In this document: positions 1 through 7,720 of the stretch, one piece after another
Position numbering within the stretch: the first letter of the stretch is position 1
Layout of the letters: the number at the start of each line of letters is the position of its first letter
Assembly: GCA_040400005.1 (NCBI GenBank)
Contig: JBBARC010000056.1
Coordinates: forward strand, 1 to 21,719
Length of the DNA stretch: 21,719 nucleotides
DNA from: JBBARC01 sp040400005
GTDB lineage: Bacteria > Pseudomonadota > Alphaproteobacteria > Acetobacterales > Acetobacteraceae
Direction: 5' to 3'
Translations under genes and position numbers: made by a program
The notes under the pieces: generated by a model
The model's input: the letters and a program-made list of their open reading frames with translations, nothing else
What the model was told of the DNA's origin: nothing
Databases searched by the model: none

Positions 1-24
1 GACCGGAGAGACCTGGGCAGTTAC

Positions 25-164
25 GAAAAAAGAAACAAAAAAGACTTTTTTGACGTTTGGTTTTGGCTAAGGTGCAGCCAAGAGTCCAATCCCCAAGTGT
101 CAAAAGTCTTTTTGCTTCTTTTTCTTCAGAAAAAGAAGAGCCTTACTTTGATCCGATTGCCCTG
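25..164 (+). repeat. Nested inverted-repeat element, copy 1
   Basis: A/T-rich inverted arms (around 36-54 and 100-114) enclose a GC-richer centre. The right end carries a hairpin with a 10-bp stem CTTCTTTTTC / GAAAAAGAAG (115-124 and 129-138) and loop TTCA. The outer flank AGCCTTACTTT...CCGATTGCCCTG (139-164) is also present in copy 4. The matching left hairpin is lost or degraded: only the GAAAAAAGAAAC half remains near 25. The right hairpin ends 42 nt past the glmS stop, where it could act as a terminator or mRNA 3'-end element. It is in the same orientation as copies 2 and 3 and inverted relative to copy 4. Confidence 0.85.
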
Positions 165-180
165 TACTATTCCCCCGCCT

Positions 181-2007
181 TTATTCAACCGTCACCGATT
201 TCGCCAAATTGCGCGGCTGATCAACATCAGTGCCCTTCATCACCGCCACATGGTAGGCCAGCATCTGCACTGGCACCGCATATAAAATCGGCGCTGCAAA
301 CGGATCAACACTGGGCAACGTCAGAGTAGCGGCGCAGATCTTGCCCAGCTTTTCGCACCCCTCGGCATCCGACAGCAAAATAATCTTGCCGCCGCGCGCC
401 GCTGCTTCCTGCAAATTAGACGCAGTTTTTTCAAACAATGGCCCGCTCGGCGCAATGCCAATAATAGGCACGCTGGCATCAATCAGCGCAATCGGCCCGT
501 GTTTCATTTCCCCCGCCGCATACCCTTCTGCGTGAATATAACTGATTTCTTTCAGTTTCAGCGCACCTTCCATGGCAATCGGGTATTGCCCGCCACGGCC
601 CAAATACAAAACATCGCGGGCGCCAGCAACGAACGCCGCAAGGCGCTGCACCTCGCCATCCAGTTCCGATAACACCTGCGCCGCCAGCGCTGGCACCCGC
701 AACAGCGCGTCGGTCAGTTGGCGCTCACCGGCCGCATCCAACGCCCCGCGCGCCCGGGCAAACCCAATCGCCAAACACGCCAGCACGGCCAGCTGGGCCG
801 TGAAAGCCTTGGTCGAAGCAACGCCGATTTCCGGCCCCGCCACCGTATCCAGCACCGCGTCACTCTCCCGCGCCATGGTGCTTTCGCTAACATTCACCAC
901 CGATAAAATCGATTGCCCAGCCCCGCGCATCATGTGCAGCGCCGCCATAGTATCGGCGGTTTCGCCAGATTGGCTCACCAGCAAACCCAAACCATTAGCT
1001 GGCAACGGCGGTTCACGATAGCGAAACTCACTGGCAACGTCCGCATCGGTTGGGATACGTGCAATGCTTTCCAGCCACCAGCGGCCCACCAGCCCGGCAT
1101 AGTAAGCCGATCCGCAAGCGGTCATGGTAATCCGCGAAATGGCCGCCGGATCAAACGGCAGTTTCGGCAGCACCACGGCGCGCCGCCGTGTATCAATCCA
1201 CCGATGCAGTGTGTCGCCAATCACCGCCGGGTGTTCGTGCAATTCCTTTTCCATGTAGTGCCGGTAACCAGCTTTACCGATGGCAGCGCCCGATACCGCA
1301 GTGCGCCGCACCTCGCGCACCACTTCACGGCTCTGGGCATCAAAAAACTTGGCCCCCTCGCGCGTCACAATCGCCCAGTCGCCATCTTTCAAATAGGCGA
1401 TTTTACTGGTCAGCGGCGCCAGCGCCAACGCATCCGACCCCAAATACATCTCATCATCGCCAAACCCCACCGCCAGCGGTGCGCCATGCTGGGCGCCAAT
1501 CATCAAATCTTCGCGCCCAGCGAAAATCACCGCCAGCGCATAAGCCCCCTCAAGCCGCGCAAACGTCGCTGCCGCCGCTTCTTCCGGTGTGGCTCCCTGG
1601 CGCAAATGCAAATCCAGCAATTGCACAACCGTTTCTGTATCGGTCTCACTCTCAAACACCTGCCCGGCGGCTTCCAGTTCTTCCCGTAACTCGCCATGGT
1701 TTTCAATAATGCCGTTATGCACCACCGCCACCCGCGATGTGCCATGCGGGTGCGCATTAGTTTCGGTCGGCGCCCCATGCGTTGCCCACCTTGTGTGGCC
1801 AATGCCGGTAACCCCTGCCAACGGGTCAGCCTTGATCACGGCGGCCAAATTGCGCAACTTGCCCTCGGCGCGGCGGCGATCAATATGCCCATCCACTAAC
1901 GTTGCAATACCGGCACTATCATAGCCACGATATTCCAGCCGTTTCAGCGCATCCAGCAACCGGTTCGCCGCAGGTTCGGTGCCAACAATGCCAACAATAC
2001 CACACAT
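181..2007 (-). CDS. glmS: Glutamine--fructose-6-phosphate aminotransferase (isomerizing), GlmS
   Basis: Converts fructose-6-phosphate and glutamine to glucosamine-6-phosphate, the first committed step of UDP-GlcNAc synthesis for peptidoglycan and LPS; cytoplasmic. At 608 aa it matches the family's usual length. The start MCGIVGIVG places the nucleophilic Cys at position 2 of the N-terminal class-II glutamine amidotransferase domain (about 2-220, with GHTRWATHG and HNGIIENH). Two SIS sugar-isomerase domains follow (about 285-425 and 455-600, with SQSGETADT, GRGGQYPIAMEGALKLKEISY and GEMKHGP). It ends with the typical DVDQPRNLAKSVTVE. It starts 3 nt after the glmU stop, so the two are surely co-transcribed. 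The stop lies next to repeat copy 1, a plausible terminator. No glmS ribozyme would be expected upstream, since only 3 nt separate it from glmU. Confidence 0.98.
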   Translation of the reverse strand: MCGIVGIVGTEPAANRLLDALKRLEYRGYDSAGIATLVDGHIDRRRAEGKLRNLAAVIKADPLAGVTGIGHTRWATHGAPTETNAHPHGTSRVAVVHNGIIENHGELREELEAAGQVFESETDTETVVQLLDLHLRQGATPEEAAAATFARLEGAYALAVIFAGREDLMIGAQHGAPLAVGFGDDEMYLGSDALALAPLTSKIAYLKDGDWAIVTREGAKFFDAQSREVVREVRRTAVSGAAIGKAGYRHYMEKELHEHPAVIGDTLHRWIDTRRRAVVLPKLPFDPAAISRITMTACGSAYYAGLVGRWWLESIARIPTDADVASEFRYREPPLPANGLGLLVSQSGETADTMAALHMMRGAGQSILSVVNVSESTMARESDAVLDTVAGPEIGVASTKAFTAQLAVLACLAIGFARARGALDAAGERQLTDALLRVPALAAQVLSELDGEVQRLAAFVAGARDVLYLGRGGQYPIAMEGALKLKEISYIHAEGYAAGEMKHGPIALIDASVPIIGIAPSGPLFEKTASNLQEAAARGGKIILLSDAEGCEKLGKICAATLTLPSVDPFAAPILYAVPVQMLAYHVAVMKGTDVDQPRNLAKSVTVE

Positions 2008-2010
2008 GGC

Positions 2011-3339
2011 CTAGCGCCTTTCTGTTTTCAATTTTTGCTGGGCAGCATGAAAATCAGCCGCTTTGCCCGCCACATCGCTTTGTCGCGCCCGGCCAAAGGC
2101 CATGGCATCGGCCGCCACATTTTGGGTAATCACACTGCCGGCGGCGACAAACGCGCCATCGCCAATCTCAATCGGTGCCACCAGCACCGCATCACTACCC
2201 AAAAACACACCGGCACCAATGGTGGTGCGATGCTTGGCATAGCCATCGTAATTGCAGGTAATACTGCCAGCACCAATATTGCTTCCCGCACCCACACTGG
2301 TATCGCCCAAATAAGTCAGATGATTGGCTTTAGCCCCATCACCCATCTGAGTTGCTTTCAATTCAACAAAATTGCCAATATGCACCGATTTACCCAAAAC
2401 CGTGCCAGGGCGCAGCCGGGCATACGGGCCAATGATACAGCCAGCCCCGATGCGGCAGCCTTCCAGATGCGAAAACGCGCGAATTTCGGCCGCCCCTTCG
2501 CCCACCACACCGGGGCCAAACACCACATGCGGGCCAACCACGGTGTCAGGCGCCAGCACCGTATCGGCACTGAAAAACACGGTGTCCGGCGCGGTCAACG
2601 TCACCCCCGCCGCCATCGCCTCCTGGCGCCAGCGGCTTTGCAGCACCGCTTCGGCATCGGCAAGCTCAGCGCGCGAATTCACCCCGCGCAGCTCATCTTC
2701 GGGGGCAACCACTGCCACCACCAGCCGGCCGGCGGCATTGGCCAAACCCACCAAATCGGTCAGGTAAAATTCACCAGCCGCATTATCGGCGCGCACCTGG
2801 TGCAACCAGGCCAAAATCTCAGCCGCGTCGCCACACAACGCCCCCGCATTGCACAAGCCAATCTCGCGCTCGGCGGCCGTTGCGTCTTTCCATTCCACAA
2901 TGCGCTGCACCTGCGCACCTTGGCACACCAGGCGGCCATACTTTGCAGGGTCGGCCGGCCGCATCGCCATCAGCGCCAACCCCACCCCCGGCGCTTGGCG
3001 CGCCGCCAGCAACCGGCCCAACGTCGCGCCGGTAATCAGCGGGTTATCGGCAAACAAAATCGCCACCTCGCCATCGCCAAACGCGGCGGCCGCCGCCAGC
3101 GCCGCGTGCGCCGTGCCCAAACGCTCAACCTGAATGGCAACATTGTGCGGTGCGGCCAACGCCGCCAACTGCGGCATATCCGGGCCGATCACCACGGCTA
3201 TACGGTCAAACTGCGTGGCGGCGGTGGCAATCAAATGGGTCAGCATCGGCCGCCCACCCAACGCGTGGGCCGCTTTCGGCAGCGCCGACTTCATGCGCGT
3301 GCCCAGGCCCGCGGCAAGAATAATGGCGGTGGTGGTCAT
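2011..3339 (-). CDS. glmU: Bifunctional GlcNAc-1-P uridylyltransferase / GlcN-1-P acetyltransferase, GlmU
   Basis: Acetylates glucosamine-1-phosphate and then couples it to UTP to give UDP-GlcNAc. At 442 aa it is slightly shorter than the E. coli enzyme (about 456). The N-terminal Rossmann-like pyrophosphorylase domain (about 1-225) opens with the signature LAAGLGTRMKSALPK. The C-terminal half (about 245-430) is a left-handed beta-helix acetyltransferase of hexapeptide turns, with IGPYARLRPGTVLG, HIGNFVELK, LTYLGD and NIGAGSITCNYDGYAKHRT. The ATG at 3339 is preceded by GGGAG on the minus strand with suitable spacing. With glmS downstream it forms an operon covering the first and last steps of UDP-GlcNAc synthesis; the intermediate mutase GlmM is not in the window. 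Confidence 0.97.
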   Translation of the reverse strand: MTTTAIILAAGLGTRMKSALPKAAHALGGRPMLTHLIATAATQFDRIAVVIGPDMPQLAALAAPHNVAIQVERLGTAHAALAAAAAFGDGEVAILFADNPLITGATLGRLLAARQAPGVGLALMAMRPADPAKYGRLVCQGAQVQRIVEWKDATAAEREIGLCNAGALCGDAAEILAWLHQVRADNAAGEFYLTDLVGLANAAGRLVVAVVAPEDELRGVNSRAELADAEAVLQSRWRQEAMAAGVTLTAPDTVFFSADTVLAPDTVVGPHVVFGPGVVGEGAAEIRAFSHLEGCRIGAGCIIGPYARLRPGTVLGKSVHIGNFVELKATQMGDGAKANHLTYLGDTSVGAGSNIGAGSITCNYDGYAKHRTTIGAGVFLGSDAVLVAPIEIGDGAFVAAGSVITQNVAADAMAFGRARQSDVAGKAADFHAAQQKLKTERR

Positions 3340-3369
3340 GCACGCTCTCCCGTAAAGTTGGTCAGCTAC

Positions 3370-3397
3370 AGACTACCTGCTCCACCCCACCCTGCAA
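3370..3397 (-). promoter_or_regulatory. Candidate sigma-70-like promoter of glmU-glmS
   Basis: On the minus strand TTGCAG (3392-3397) and TAGTCT (3370-3375) are separated by 16 nt. Transcription would start near 3363, leaving a 5' UTR of about 24 nt that holds the glmU ribosome-binding site. Both hexamers deviate from consensus, so this is only the best candidate in the divergent glmU/epimerase gap. Confidence 0.3.
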
Positions 3398-3457
3398 ACT
3401 GCGGTGAGCAGGCGCGGGCTAAGACAGTTGCCACAGTTTTGGGAGGCATTTTTTCGC

Positions 3458-4381
3458 GTGGCGTTTTATCTAGTCACCGGCGGCGCCGGTTTTATTGGCT
3501 CACACCTAACCGATGCCCTGCTGGCGGGCGGTCACCGGGTGCGCGTGCTCGATGATTTATCCACCGGCAAACGCGAAAACCTGCCCGCGGCGATTGATCT
3601 CATCGTGGGTGATGTCGCCAACCCCGCCACCGTCTCTGCCACCCTCACCGGCACCGATGGCTGTTTTCATTTGGCCGCCATCGCCTCGGTGCAACGCGGC
3701 AACGAAGATTGGCTCGGCACCAACCGGGTCAACCTCGGTGGCACCCTTGCGGTGTTAGACGCCGCCCAAAAACTTGGCCGCCTGCCGGTGGTGTATGCGT
3801 CCTCAGCCGCCATCTACGGCGATGTTGGCGCGGCCATTGCGCACGAAGGCCTAACCCCCGCCCCCCGCACCGCCTACGGCGCCGATAAACGCGCCGGCGA
3901 ATTACACGCGAGTGCCGGTTTTTTGGTGCATGGCGTGCCCAGCGTGGGCTTGCGCTTTTTCAACGTCTACGGCCCGCGCCAGGATCCCGCCTCACCCTAT
4001 AGCGGCGTCATCTCTATCTTCGCCGACCGCATCGCCCGCGGCCTCAATATCGACCTGCACGGCGGTGGCAGCCAAACCCGCGATTTTGTCTTTGTCGCCG
4101 ATGTTGTCGCCCATGTGCTGGCAGCGATGCCGCTTGCGGCGAGCGGCACCGGTGCGCATGTCGCCAACGTATGCACCGGCCGCGAAACCAGCATCGCCGC
4201 CCTCGCCGACATTATTGCCGGCATCACCGGCAAAACGGCGCTCCTCACCCACGGCCCGGCCCGCTCAGGCGACATCCGCCGCTCGCTCGGCGACGCAAGT
4301 TTTGCCAACAGCTTGCTGCGGGTAACGGCGGATACCACGCTACCAGCAGGCTTAAGCCGCACCTTGGCGGGGGCCGGATAG
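3458..4381 (+). CDS. NAD-dependent epimerase/dehydratase (UDP-glucose 4-epimerase-like)
   Basis: An extended short-chain dehydrogenase that probably acts on a nucleotide sugar (UDP-glucose/galactose or UDP-GlcNAc). The Rossmann NAD motif TGGAGFIGSH is at residues 7-16, LDDLSTGKREN at 31-41, the catalytic Ser region YASSAAIYG at 113-121, and the YxxxK pair at Y140/K144 (YGADK). RFFNVYGPRQDP marks the substrate-binding region. I place the start at GTG 3458 because GGGAGG (3441-3446) precedes it and translation begins directly with AFYLVTGGAG, as in relatives; an in-frame GTG at 3404 would add 18 unusual residues. The length is 307 aa. Divergence from glmU suggests cell-wall or surface sugar metabolism. 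The exact substrate cannot be told from the sequence. Confidence 0.9.
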   Translation: MAFYLVTGGAGFIGSHLTDALLAGGHRVRVLDDLSTGKRENLPAAIDLIVGDVANPATVSATLTGTDGCFHLAAIASVQRGNEDWLGTNRVNLGGTLAVLDAAQKLGRLPVVYASSAAIYGDVGAAIAHEGLTPAPRTAYGADKRAGELHASAGFLVHGVPSVGLRFFNVYGPRQDPASPYSGVISIFADRIARGLNIDLHGGGSQTRDFVFVADVVAHVLAAMPLAASGTGAHVANVCTGRETSIAALADIIAGITGKTALLTHGPARSGDIRRSLGDASFANSLLRVTADTTLPAGLSRTLAGAG

Positions 4382-4463
4382 CCGGCACAGCGTCAGGGCA
4401 CAGCGCCCTTGGTCGTTCGGCCCCACCACATGATACCCAAACAACCGCCTGGGCTATTTTTGG

Positions 4464-5246
4464 TCAAACCCAGCTTTGCGGTGCCTCGGCAAGGATACGT
4501 TCGGCCAAAGGGCCGAAAAAGGATCGCGCAGTTGTAAAGAACGGCGCCAGATTTCCAGCCTCATTGGGCAACAACTGAGATCGTGCTAAATCAACGAGCA
4601 ACGCGTCTAGCTCTGTAGGTGCCCTATCCTTGTAAACTTCATATGCGTTAAAAAGCTCTTCCCAGACCTCTCTGCGTGCATTACGCCGCAACCTAATATC
4701 AAGGCCAAGCCGTCCTATGTGCGCCTTGACCTTATCAACCGAAACGATATGTTCTTTGCAGGAATCTTCATTGGCCCCAATGCCTCCTTCAAGATCGACA
4801 GTAAATAACGAAGGCTGTGCGGAAGTGTCGCGCGGATCGATAAAGTCTGCCGAAGGCCGATCTCCCTTCGCATGATCGCAACAGCGGCCTTTCTCAGGTG
4901 ATGGAAGATACCGCTTCGGATCATCGCACCCAGGTTTGCCAAACAATGTGTTGCTGCCACCGCGGCAAACGGCCATTAGGTTCCTATAGTCGAGCGACCT
5001 GGTCGCGCCATCCATCGGGTCACTTTGAGCGACAAAGTGCTCAATCCCAGTATCGTTGGGGATTAGGGCGATCTCGCAGTAAGCACAAAGACCGTGCTGG
5101 CGGGCAACAAGAACTTCCGTCAACTCGCGCTTGGCAACACCCGCCTCAAAACTGCCGAAATCTTTCCAGGTCTTGATTGTTAATGGATCAGCAAGATAAC
5201 GCCTCAAGCCGTCTGGTGCAGCCGAAAGCCCGGCAATCCGCTTCAC
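4464..5246 (-). CDS. ptuB: Septu-like HNH endonuclease (PtuB / TIGR02646-like)
   Basis: A 260-aa predicted nuclease, the likely effector of the ATPase-nuclease pair. It has the layout of TIGR02646-type HNH proteins: CAYC (C54, C57), an HNH-like core with EHF (E69, H70) and YRNLMAVC (N89, C94), then C107 and CCDHAKGD (C122, C123, H125), giving Zn-binding cysteines and catalytic histidines. The C-terminal part (about 150-260) is helical and unrecognised. Its start overlaps the ptuA stop by 4 nt (ATGA), implying translational coupling. Hand counts show low GC here (27 of 60 bases in 4741-4800, versus 45 of 60 in 2581-2640 in glmU), suggesting transfer. In Septu the nuclease is thought to degrade nucleic acid when the ATPase senses infection; that role is inferred here. 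No reverse transcriptase is nearby, so a complete retron is not present. Confidence 0.85.
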   Translation of the reverse strand: MKRIAGLSAAPDGLRRYLADPLTIKTWKDFGSFEAGVAKRELTEVLVARQHGLCAYCEIALIPNDTGIEHFVAQSDPMDGATRSLDYRNLMAVCRGGSNTLFGKPGCDDPKRYLPSPEKGRCCDHAKGDRPSADFIDPRDTSAQPSLFTVDLEGGIGANEDSCKEHIVSVDKVKAHIGRLGLDIRLRRNARREVWEELFNAYEVYKDRAPTELDALLVDLARSQLLPNEAGNLAPFFTTARSFFGPLAERILAEAPQSWV

Positions 5247-6547
5247 CGACGCCCCGCCAGATCGTGCATCACCTGACGGCGGCGAATTTCAACGTCAGCG
5301 GCGGCCAACGCAGGATCCTCCGGTGATAGCTTTTGAAGCTGAGCACGCAATGCTCGCGCCGCTTCAGTTACCCCCTGACCCTCCGCGACTAACTTGCGAT
5401 AGCTGGAAAGCGCCAGACTGAACGCATTTTCCGGGCGCTGATCAACCCCCATAACAGCTTCCAAAACGTCACCCGCCTTGGCGCCAAAGGTTGGGCCGGT
5501 TTCCTGCTCGGCCACCACGCCGTCGCCAATTGTCCGAAAGTGAACGATATGATGCGGCGCGACCGTTGATAGTACCTGTGGGCTATGCGTGGAAACAATA
5601 AATTGCACGTTTGGAAAAGTGCGCTGCAAATCGCTTAGAATACGCTGCTGCCACTCAGGATGAAGGTGAAGCTCAACTTCATCAATCAACACAATCGCCT
5701 CACCAGCCAGCGTATCCTCGAGGTGCGGGTTAGCCAACGACAAACGCAAAGCAAGGTCAGCAACCAGGGCCAGGACAATCCGGTAACCGCCACTCAGTTG
5801 TTCCAGCAAAAGTTCTTCCGTCTTGCCGTCTTGGGTACGATGCTGAACGACGAAACGAGCCGGATATTTGATGTGTGGATTGCTAACGTCAGGCATCACA
5901 GTGGTGATGGCGCGCCGCACAGCCTCAAGCGGCGGCAATACAAAATTGAACGATTTTTTTTCTCGCTGCTGGCGTAACTCCGCGTTCTCTTGTGCAAAGA
6001 ACCACTCGACCAAAGCCTTAAAGCTAGTTTTCCGGGCTAGCGCGTCATCATAAGCATCGAACCTATCGAAATCGCGACGAAAATTACTCTTGCGTTCTGG
6101 TATCCCGAACACCGCACGATCAGTGTCATAAAACGCAAAAACCGGTATGGTCGTCGGCACCACGCCATCATTGGGAGCAAGGAAACTATCGAAGTACTCC
6201 CAAAATCCAGCCGGACGACCATTTTGAGTGAATATGTTGGACTTTGTTATCACACCGCCCCGCGAAGTTTCCTCTCGCTCCCACCAGAAACCCTGCGGCT
6301 CGCCCGCGACATAAAGGCGAACACTTGTTTCGTTCCCCCCCAATCGACGGTCGGTCTTTTTAAATTTGATTCCCCCCCGTTGCCCAAGGTGCGTCGGAAT
6401 TACCCCCAACCCAACAGCGATGGCGGCTAAAAGACTGGTCTTACCTGTTGCATTGTTGCCGTGGAGCACCGTTAGCCCCGGATCAAGCGGCACCGTCAGC
6501 GACCGTATCGCCCGAAAATTCTCGACATGAACCGCGCTCAGCTTCAT
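5243..6547 (-). CDS. ptuA: Septu-like ATPase (PtuA), RecF/SMC-type AAA protein
   Basis: A 434-aa ABC/SMC-like ATPase. The N-terminus MKLSAVHVENFRAIRSLTV is typical of RecF/OLD-type ATPases. Walker A is GNNATGKTS (30-38), the ABC signature LSGGYR (251-256), Walker B IVLIDEVELHLHP (285-297), and the switch histidine STHSPQV (319-325). There are no membrane segments and no TOPRIM domain, which argues against OLD nucleases, and the coiled-coil arm between Walker A and the signature is short. The start is supported by an AAAGGGGC ribosome-binding site just before the ATG. Coupling to the HNH gene makes Septu the best match; the ATPase of a retron-like system is the alternative. Two C7 runs (6335-6341, 6372-6378; G7 in the coding strand) lie near the 5' end and could slip. 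GC is about 48% in 5641-5700. Confidence 0.85.
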   Translation of the reverse strand: MKLSAVHVENFRAIRSLTVPLDPGLTVLHGNNATGKTSLLAAIAVGLGVIPTHLGQRGGIKFKKTDRRLGGNETSVRLYVAGEPQGFWWEREETSRGGVITKSNIFTQNGRPAGFWEYFDSFLAPNDGVVPTTIPVFAFYDTDRAVFGIPERKSNFRRDFDRFDAYDDALARKTSFKALVEWFFAQENAELRQQREKKSFNFVLPPLEAVRRAITTVMPDVSNPHIKYPARFVVQHRTQDGKTEELLLEQLSGGYRIVLALVADLALRLSLANPHLEDTLAGEAIVLIDEVELHLHPEWQQRILSDLQRTFPNVQFIVSTHSPQVLSTVAPHHIVHFRTIGDGVVAEQETGPTFGAKAGDVLEAVMGVDQRPENAFSLALSSYRKLVAEGQGVTEAARALRAQLQKLSPEDPALAAADVEIRRRQVMHDLAGRR

Positions 6548-6689
6548 GCCCCTTTAATAACGCATTGAGAATTGGGAGGGAAGCGCCTGCCGCCGCGATA
6601 TCAAGCCAGCGTCTGGGCGATTTGCCTGAGCAAAGGGTGCCCCGGCGATACGGTTAGGTCTGAGCAGAATCTGAGCCGCACGGCGAGCT

Positions 6690-6765
6690 TGGTGGAGCTG
6701 AGCGGGATCGAACCGCTGACCTCCTCATTGCGAACGAGGCGCTCTCCCAACTGAGCTACAGCCCC
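6690..6765 (-). tRNA. tRNA-Ala (anticodon CGC)
   Basis: A complete 76-nt cloverleaf including an encoded CCA. The acceptor stem GGGGCTG/CAGCTCC contains the G3-U70 wobble pair that is the identity mark of alanine tRNAs. The anticodon stem CCTCG/TGAGG encloses the loop TTCGCAA, so the anticodon is CGC and it reads GCG. The T arm is AGCGG-TTCGATC-CCGCT. The 3' end points toward ptuA, 142 bp away, the usual side for integration of mobile DNA at tRNA genes. Confidence 0.97.
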
Positions 6766-6782
6766 GCCGTGCAGGCGGCGGA

Positions 6783-6810
6783 GAAATACAGACACCCCAG
6801 CTCACGTCAA
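6783..6810 (-). promoter_or_regulatory. Candidate promoter of tRNA-Ala
   Basis: On the minus strand TTGACG (6805-6810) and TATTTC (6783-6788) are 16 nt apart, 17 nt upstream of the tRNA 5' end. The -35 is near consensus. Read-through could also supply ptuA, for which I see no clear promoter of its own. Confidence 0.5.
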
Positions 6811-6933
6811 CCCCACGTCAAGCCCATACCAACACGCCCAGCAAGCCAAACCCGCCCCCCAACCCGCCGCCATTGCACCCCCGCCATCGCTTCACTACCT
6901 TTGGCCCCGCCCTAAGTGTGGAGGTTACCCCGC

Positions 6934-7254
6934 GTGCTCACCGGTATTATTTTTGGCCTGCTGTTCTGGGCCGTCGACCTCTACGGCTGGGCGCTGATCC
7001 TGGCCGCCCTCATCAGCACCCTGCTCAGCTTCAACGTGCTCGACCGCCGCAACCGCGCGGTGTGGACCGTCGCCGATTTCCTCAACCGCATCACCGAACC
7101 CGCCCTGCGGCCGATCCGCGCCATCCTGCCCGACCTCGGCGGCATCGATATCAGCCCCATTATCGCCCTCGTCGCCCTGCGCATGGTGGTAACCCCCCTG
7201 CTCAACGGTTTGTACCAGGGCCTGCGGTTCGGCGTGTGGCAGCCGCTGTTTTAA
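6934..7254 (+). CDS. YggT family inner-membrane protein
   Basis: A small (106 aa) integral membrane protein with two hydrophobic segments (about residues 3-30 and 76-92) joined by a cytoplasmic-looking stretch carrying the YggT hallmark EPALRPIRAILPDLGGIDISPIIALVAL. The function is not well defined; family members are linked to osmotic shock, K+ uptake, or division and cell-shape factors. The GTG at 6934 is preferred because GGAGG (6920-6924) precedes it by 9 nt; an in-frame GTG at 6916 overlaps that ribosome-binding site. The yggT-yggU order is conserved in proteobacteria and is seen here too. Confidence 0.88.
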   Translation: MLTGIIFGLLFWAVDLYGWALILAALISTLLSFNVLDRRNRAVWTVADFLNRITEPALRPIRAILPDLGGIDISPIIALVALRMVVTPLLNGLYQGLRFGVWQPLF

Positions 7255-7601
7255 CCACCGCCCAAACCGCCACGGCCAATCCCCACAGCGCCGCGGCTTG
7301 GCACGCCGTGCCCGGCGGTGTCCGCCTGCGCATAAAAGCCGATCCCAAATCGCGCCGCCCCGGCATCACCGGCCTCGCCCCCGATACCGCTGGCCCGCGC
7401 CTGCGCGTGGCGGTCACCCAAGCCCCGGAAGATGGCCGCGCAACCGCGGCCGTCTGCGCAACCCTTGCCCGCGCCCTGGGGTTAAAATCCGCCGCCATCA
7501 CCCTGCTGCAGGGTGCCGCCAGCCGCCAAAAACTGCTGCTCATCTCCGGCGATCCCCCCGCCATCATCGCAGCCCTAGAAAACCTGGCCGCCGCATTTTG
7601 A
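7236..7601 (+). CDS. DUF167 / YggU family protein
   Basis: A small cytoplasmic alpha/beta protein of unknown function. The diagnostic core is GVRLRIKADPKSRRPGI, LRVAVTQAPEDGRATAA (family pattern V-x-APPvDGkAN), and GAASRQKLLLISG (family pattern G-x-x-SR-x-K). I choose GTG 7236, which gives 121 aa and overlaps the yggT stop by 19 nt. A GTG at 7308 (97 aa) would remove a low-complexity Ala/Thr N-terminus and is an equally reasonable start; neither has a strong ribosome-binding site. Probably co-translated with yggT. Confidence 0.82.
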   Translation: MAAAVLTTAQTATANPHSAAAWHAVPGGVRLRIKADPKSRRPGITGLAPDTAGPRLRVAVTQAPEDGRATAAVCATLARALGLKSAAITLLQGAASRQKLLLISGDPPAIIAALENLAAAF

Positions 7602-7620
7602 CCGCACACGCAACTGCGAT

Positions 7621-7650
7621 TTGGCGCGCGCGCGCCGCCCGGTCTAGGCT
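7621..7650 (+). promoter_or_regulatory. Candidate promoter of the aspartoacylase-like gene
   Basis: TTGGCG (7621-7626) and TAGGCT (7645-7650) are separated by 18 nt. Initiation about 7 nt after the -10 would fall at or next to the ATG at 7658, making the 20-codon mini-ORF 7658-7720 leaderless. The site is weak and was judged by eye only. Confidence 0.3.
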
Positions 7651-7657
7651 TACCGCT

Positions 7658-7720
7658 ATGAAGCGCCCGCGCTGCCCGCCCGCCCCCAATACTGCCCCAA
7701 CCATCGTCATGCCCGCATGA
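7658..7720 (+). CDS. Possible 20-aa leader peptide, hypothetical
   Basis: An ORF MKRPRCPPAPNTAPTIVMPA whose TGA overlaps the ATG of the following hydrolase gene (ATGA at 7717-7720). It has no evident Shine-Dalgarno sequence, but its ATG sits where a promoter-like -10 would start transcription. It could couple translation to the hydrolase. It could equally be a chance ORF, and nothing proves it is translated. Confidence 0.25.
   Translation: MKRPRCPPAPNTAPTIVMPA

Noticed and set aside
913..1689. 258-aa plus-strand ORF opposite glmS
   Set aside because: Shadow of glmS; low-complexity His/Pro/Arg composition and no recognisable motifs.
2035..3555. 506-aa plus-strand ORF opposite glmU
   Set aside because: Long only because GC-rich codons avoid stops on the complement; composition is His/Arg/Gln-rich with no domains, while glmU on the other strand is unmistakable.
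4381..4463. Duplicate of the tRNA-Ala 3' end (attachment site) at the far side of the ptu genes
   Set aside because: No stretch here matches the tRNA 3' end beyond a few bases by eye; a computed local alignment would be needed.
4500..4517. Hairpin TTCGGCCAAAGGGCCGAA as a terminator
   Set aside because: It is inside ptuB and encodes the conserved-looking FFGPLAER; on the ptuB strand the T run precedes rather than follows the stem.
4464..6690. Complete retron (reverse transcriptase plus msr/msd)
   Set aside because: No reverse-transcriptase ORF or YxDD motif in the window; only the ATPase-HNH pair is present.
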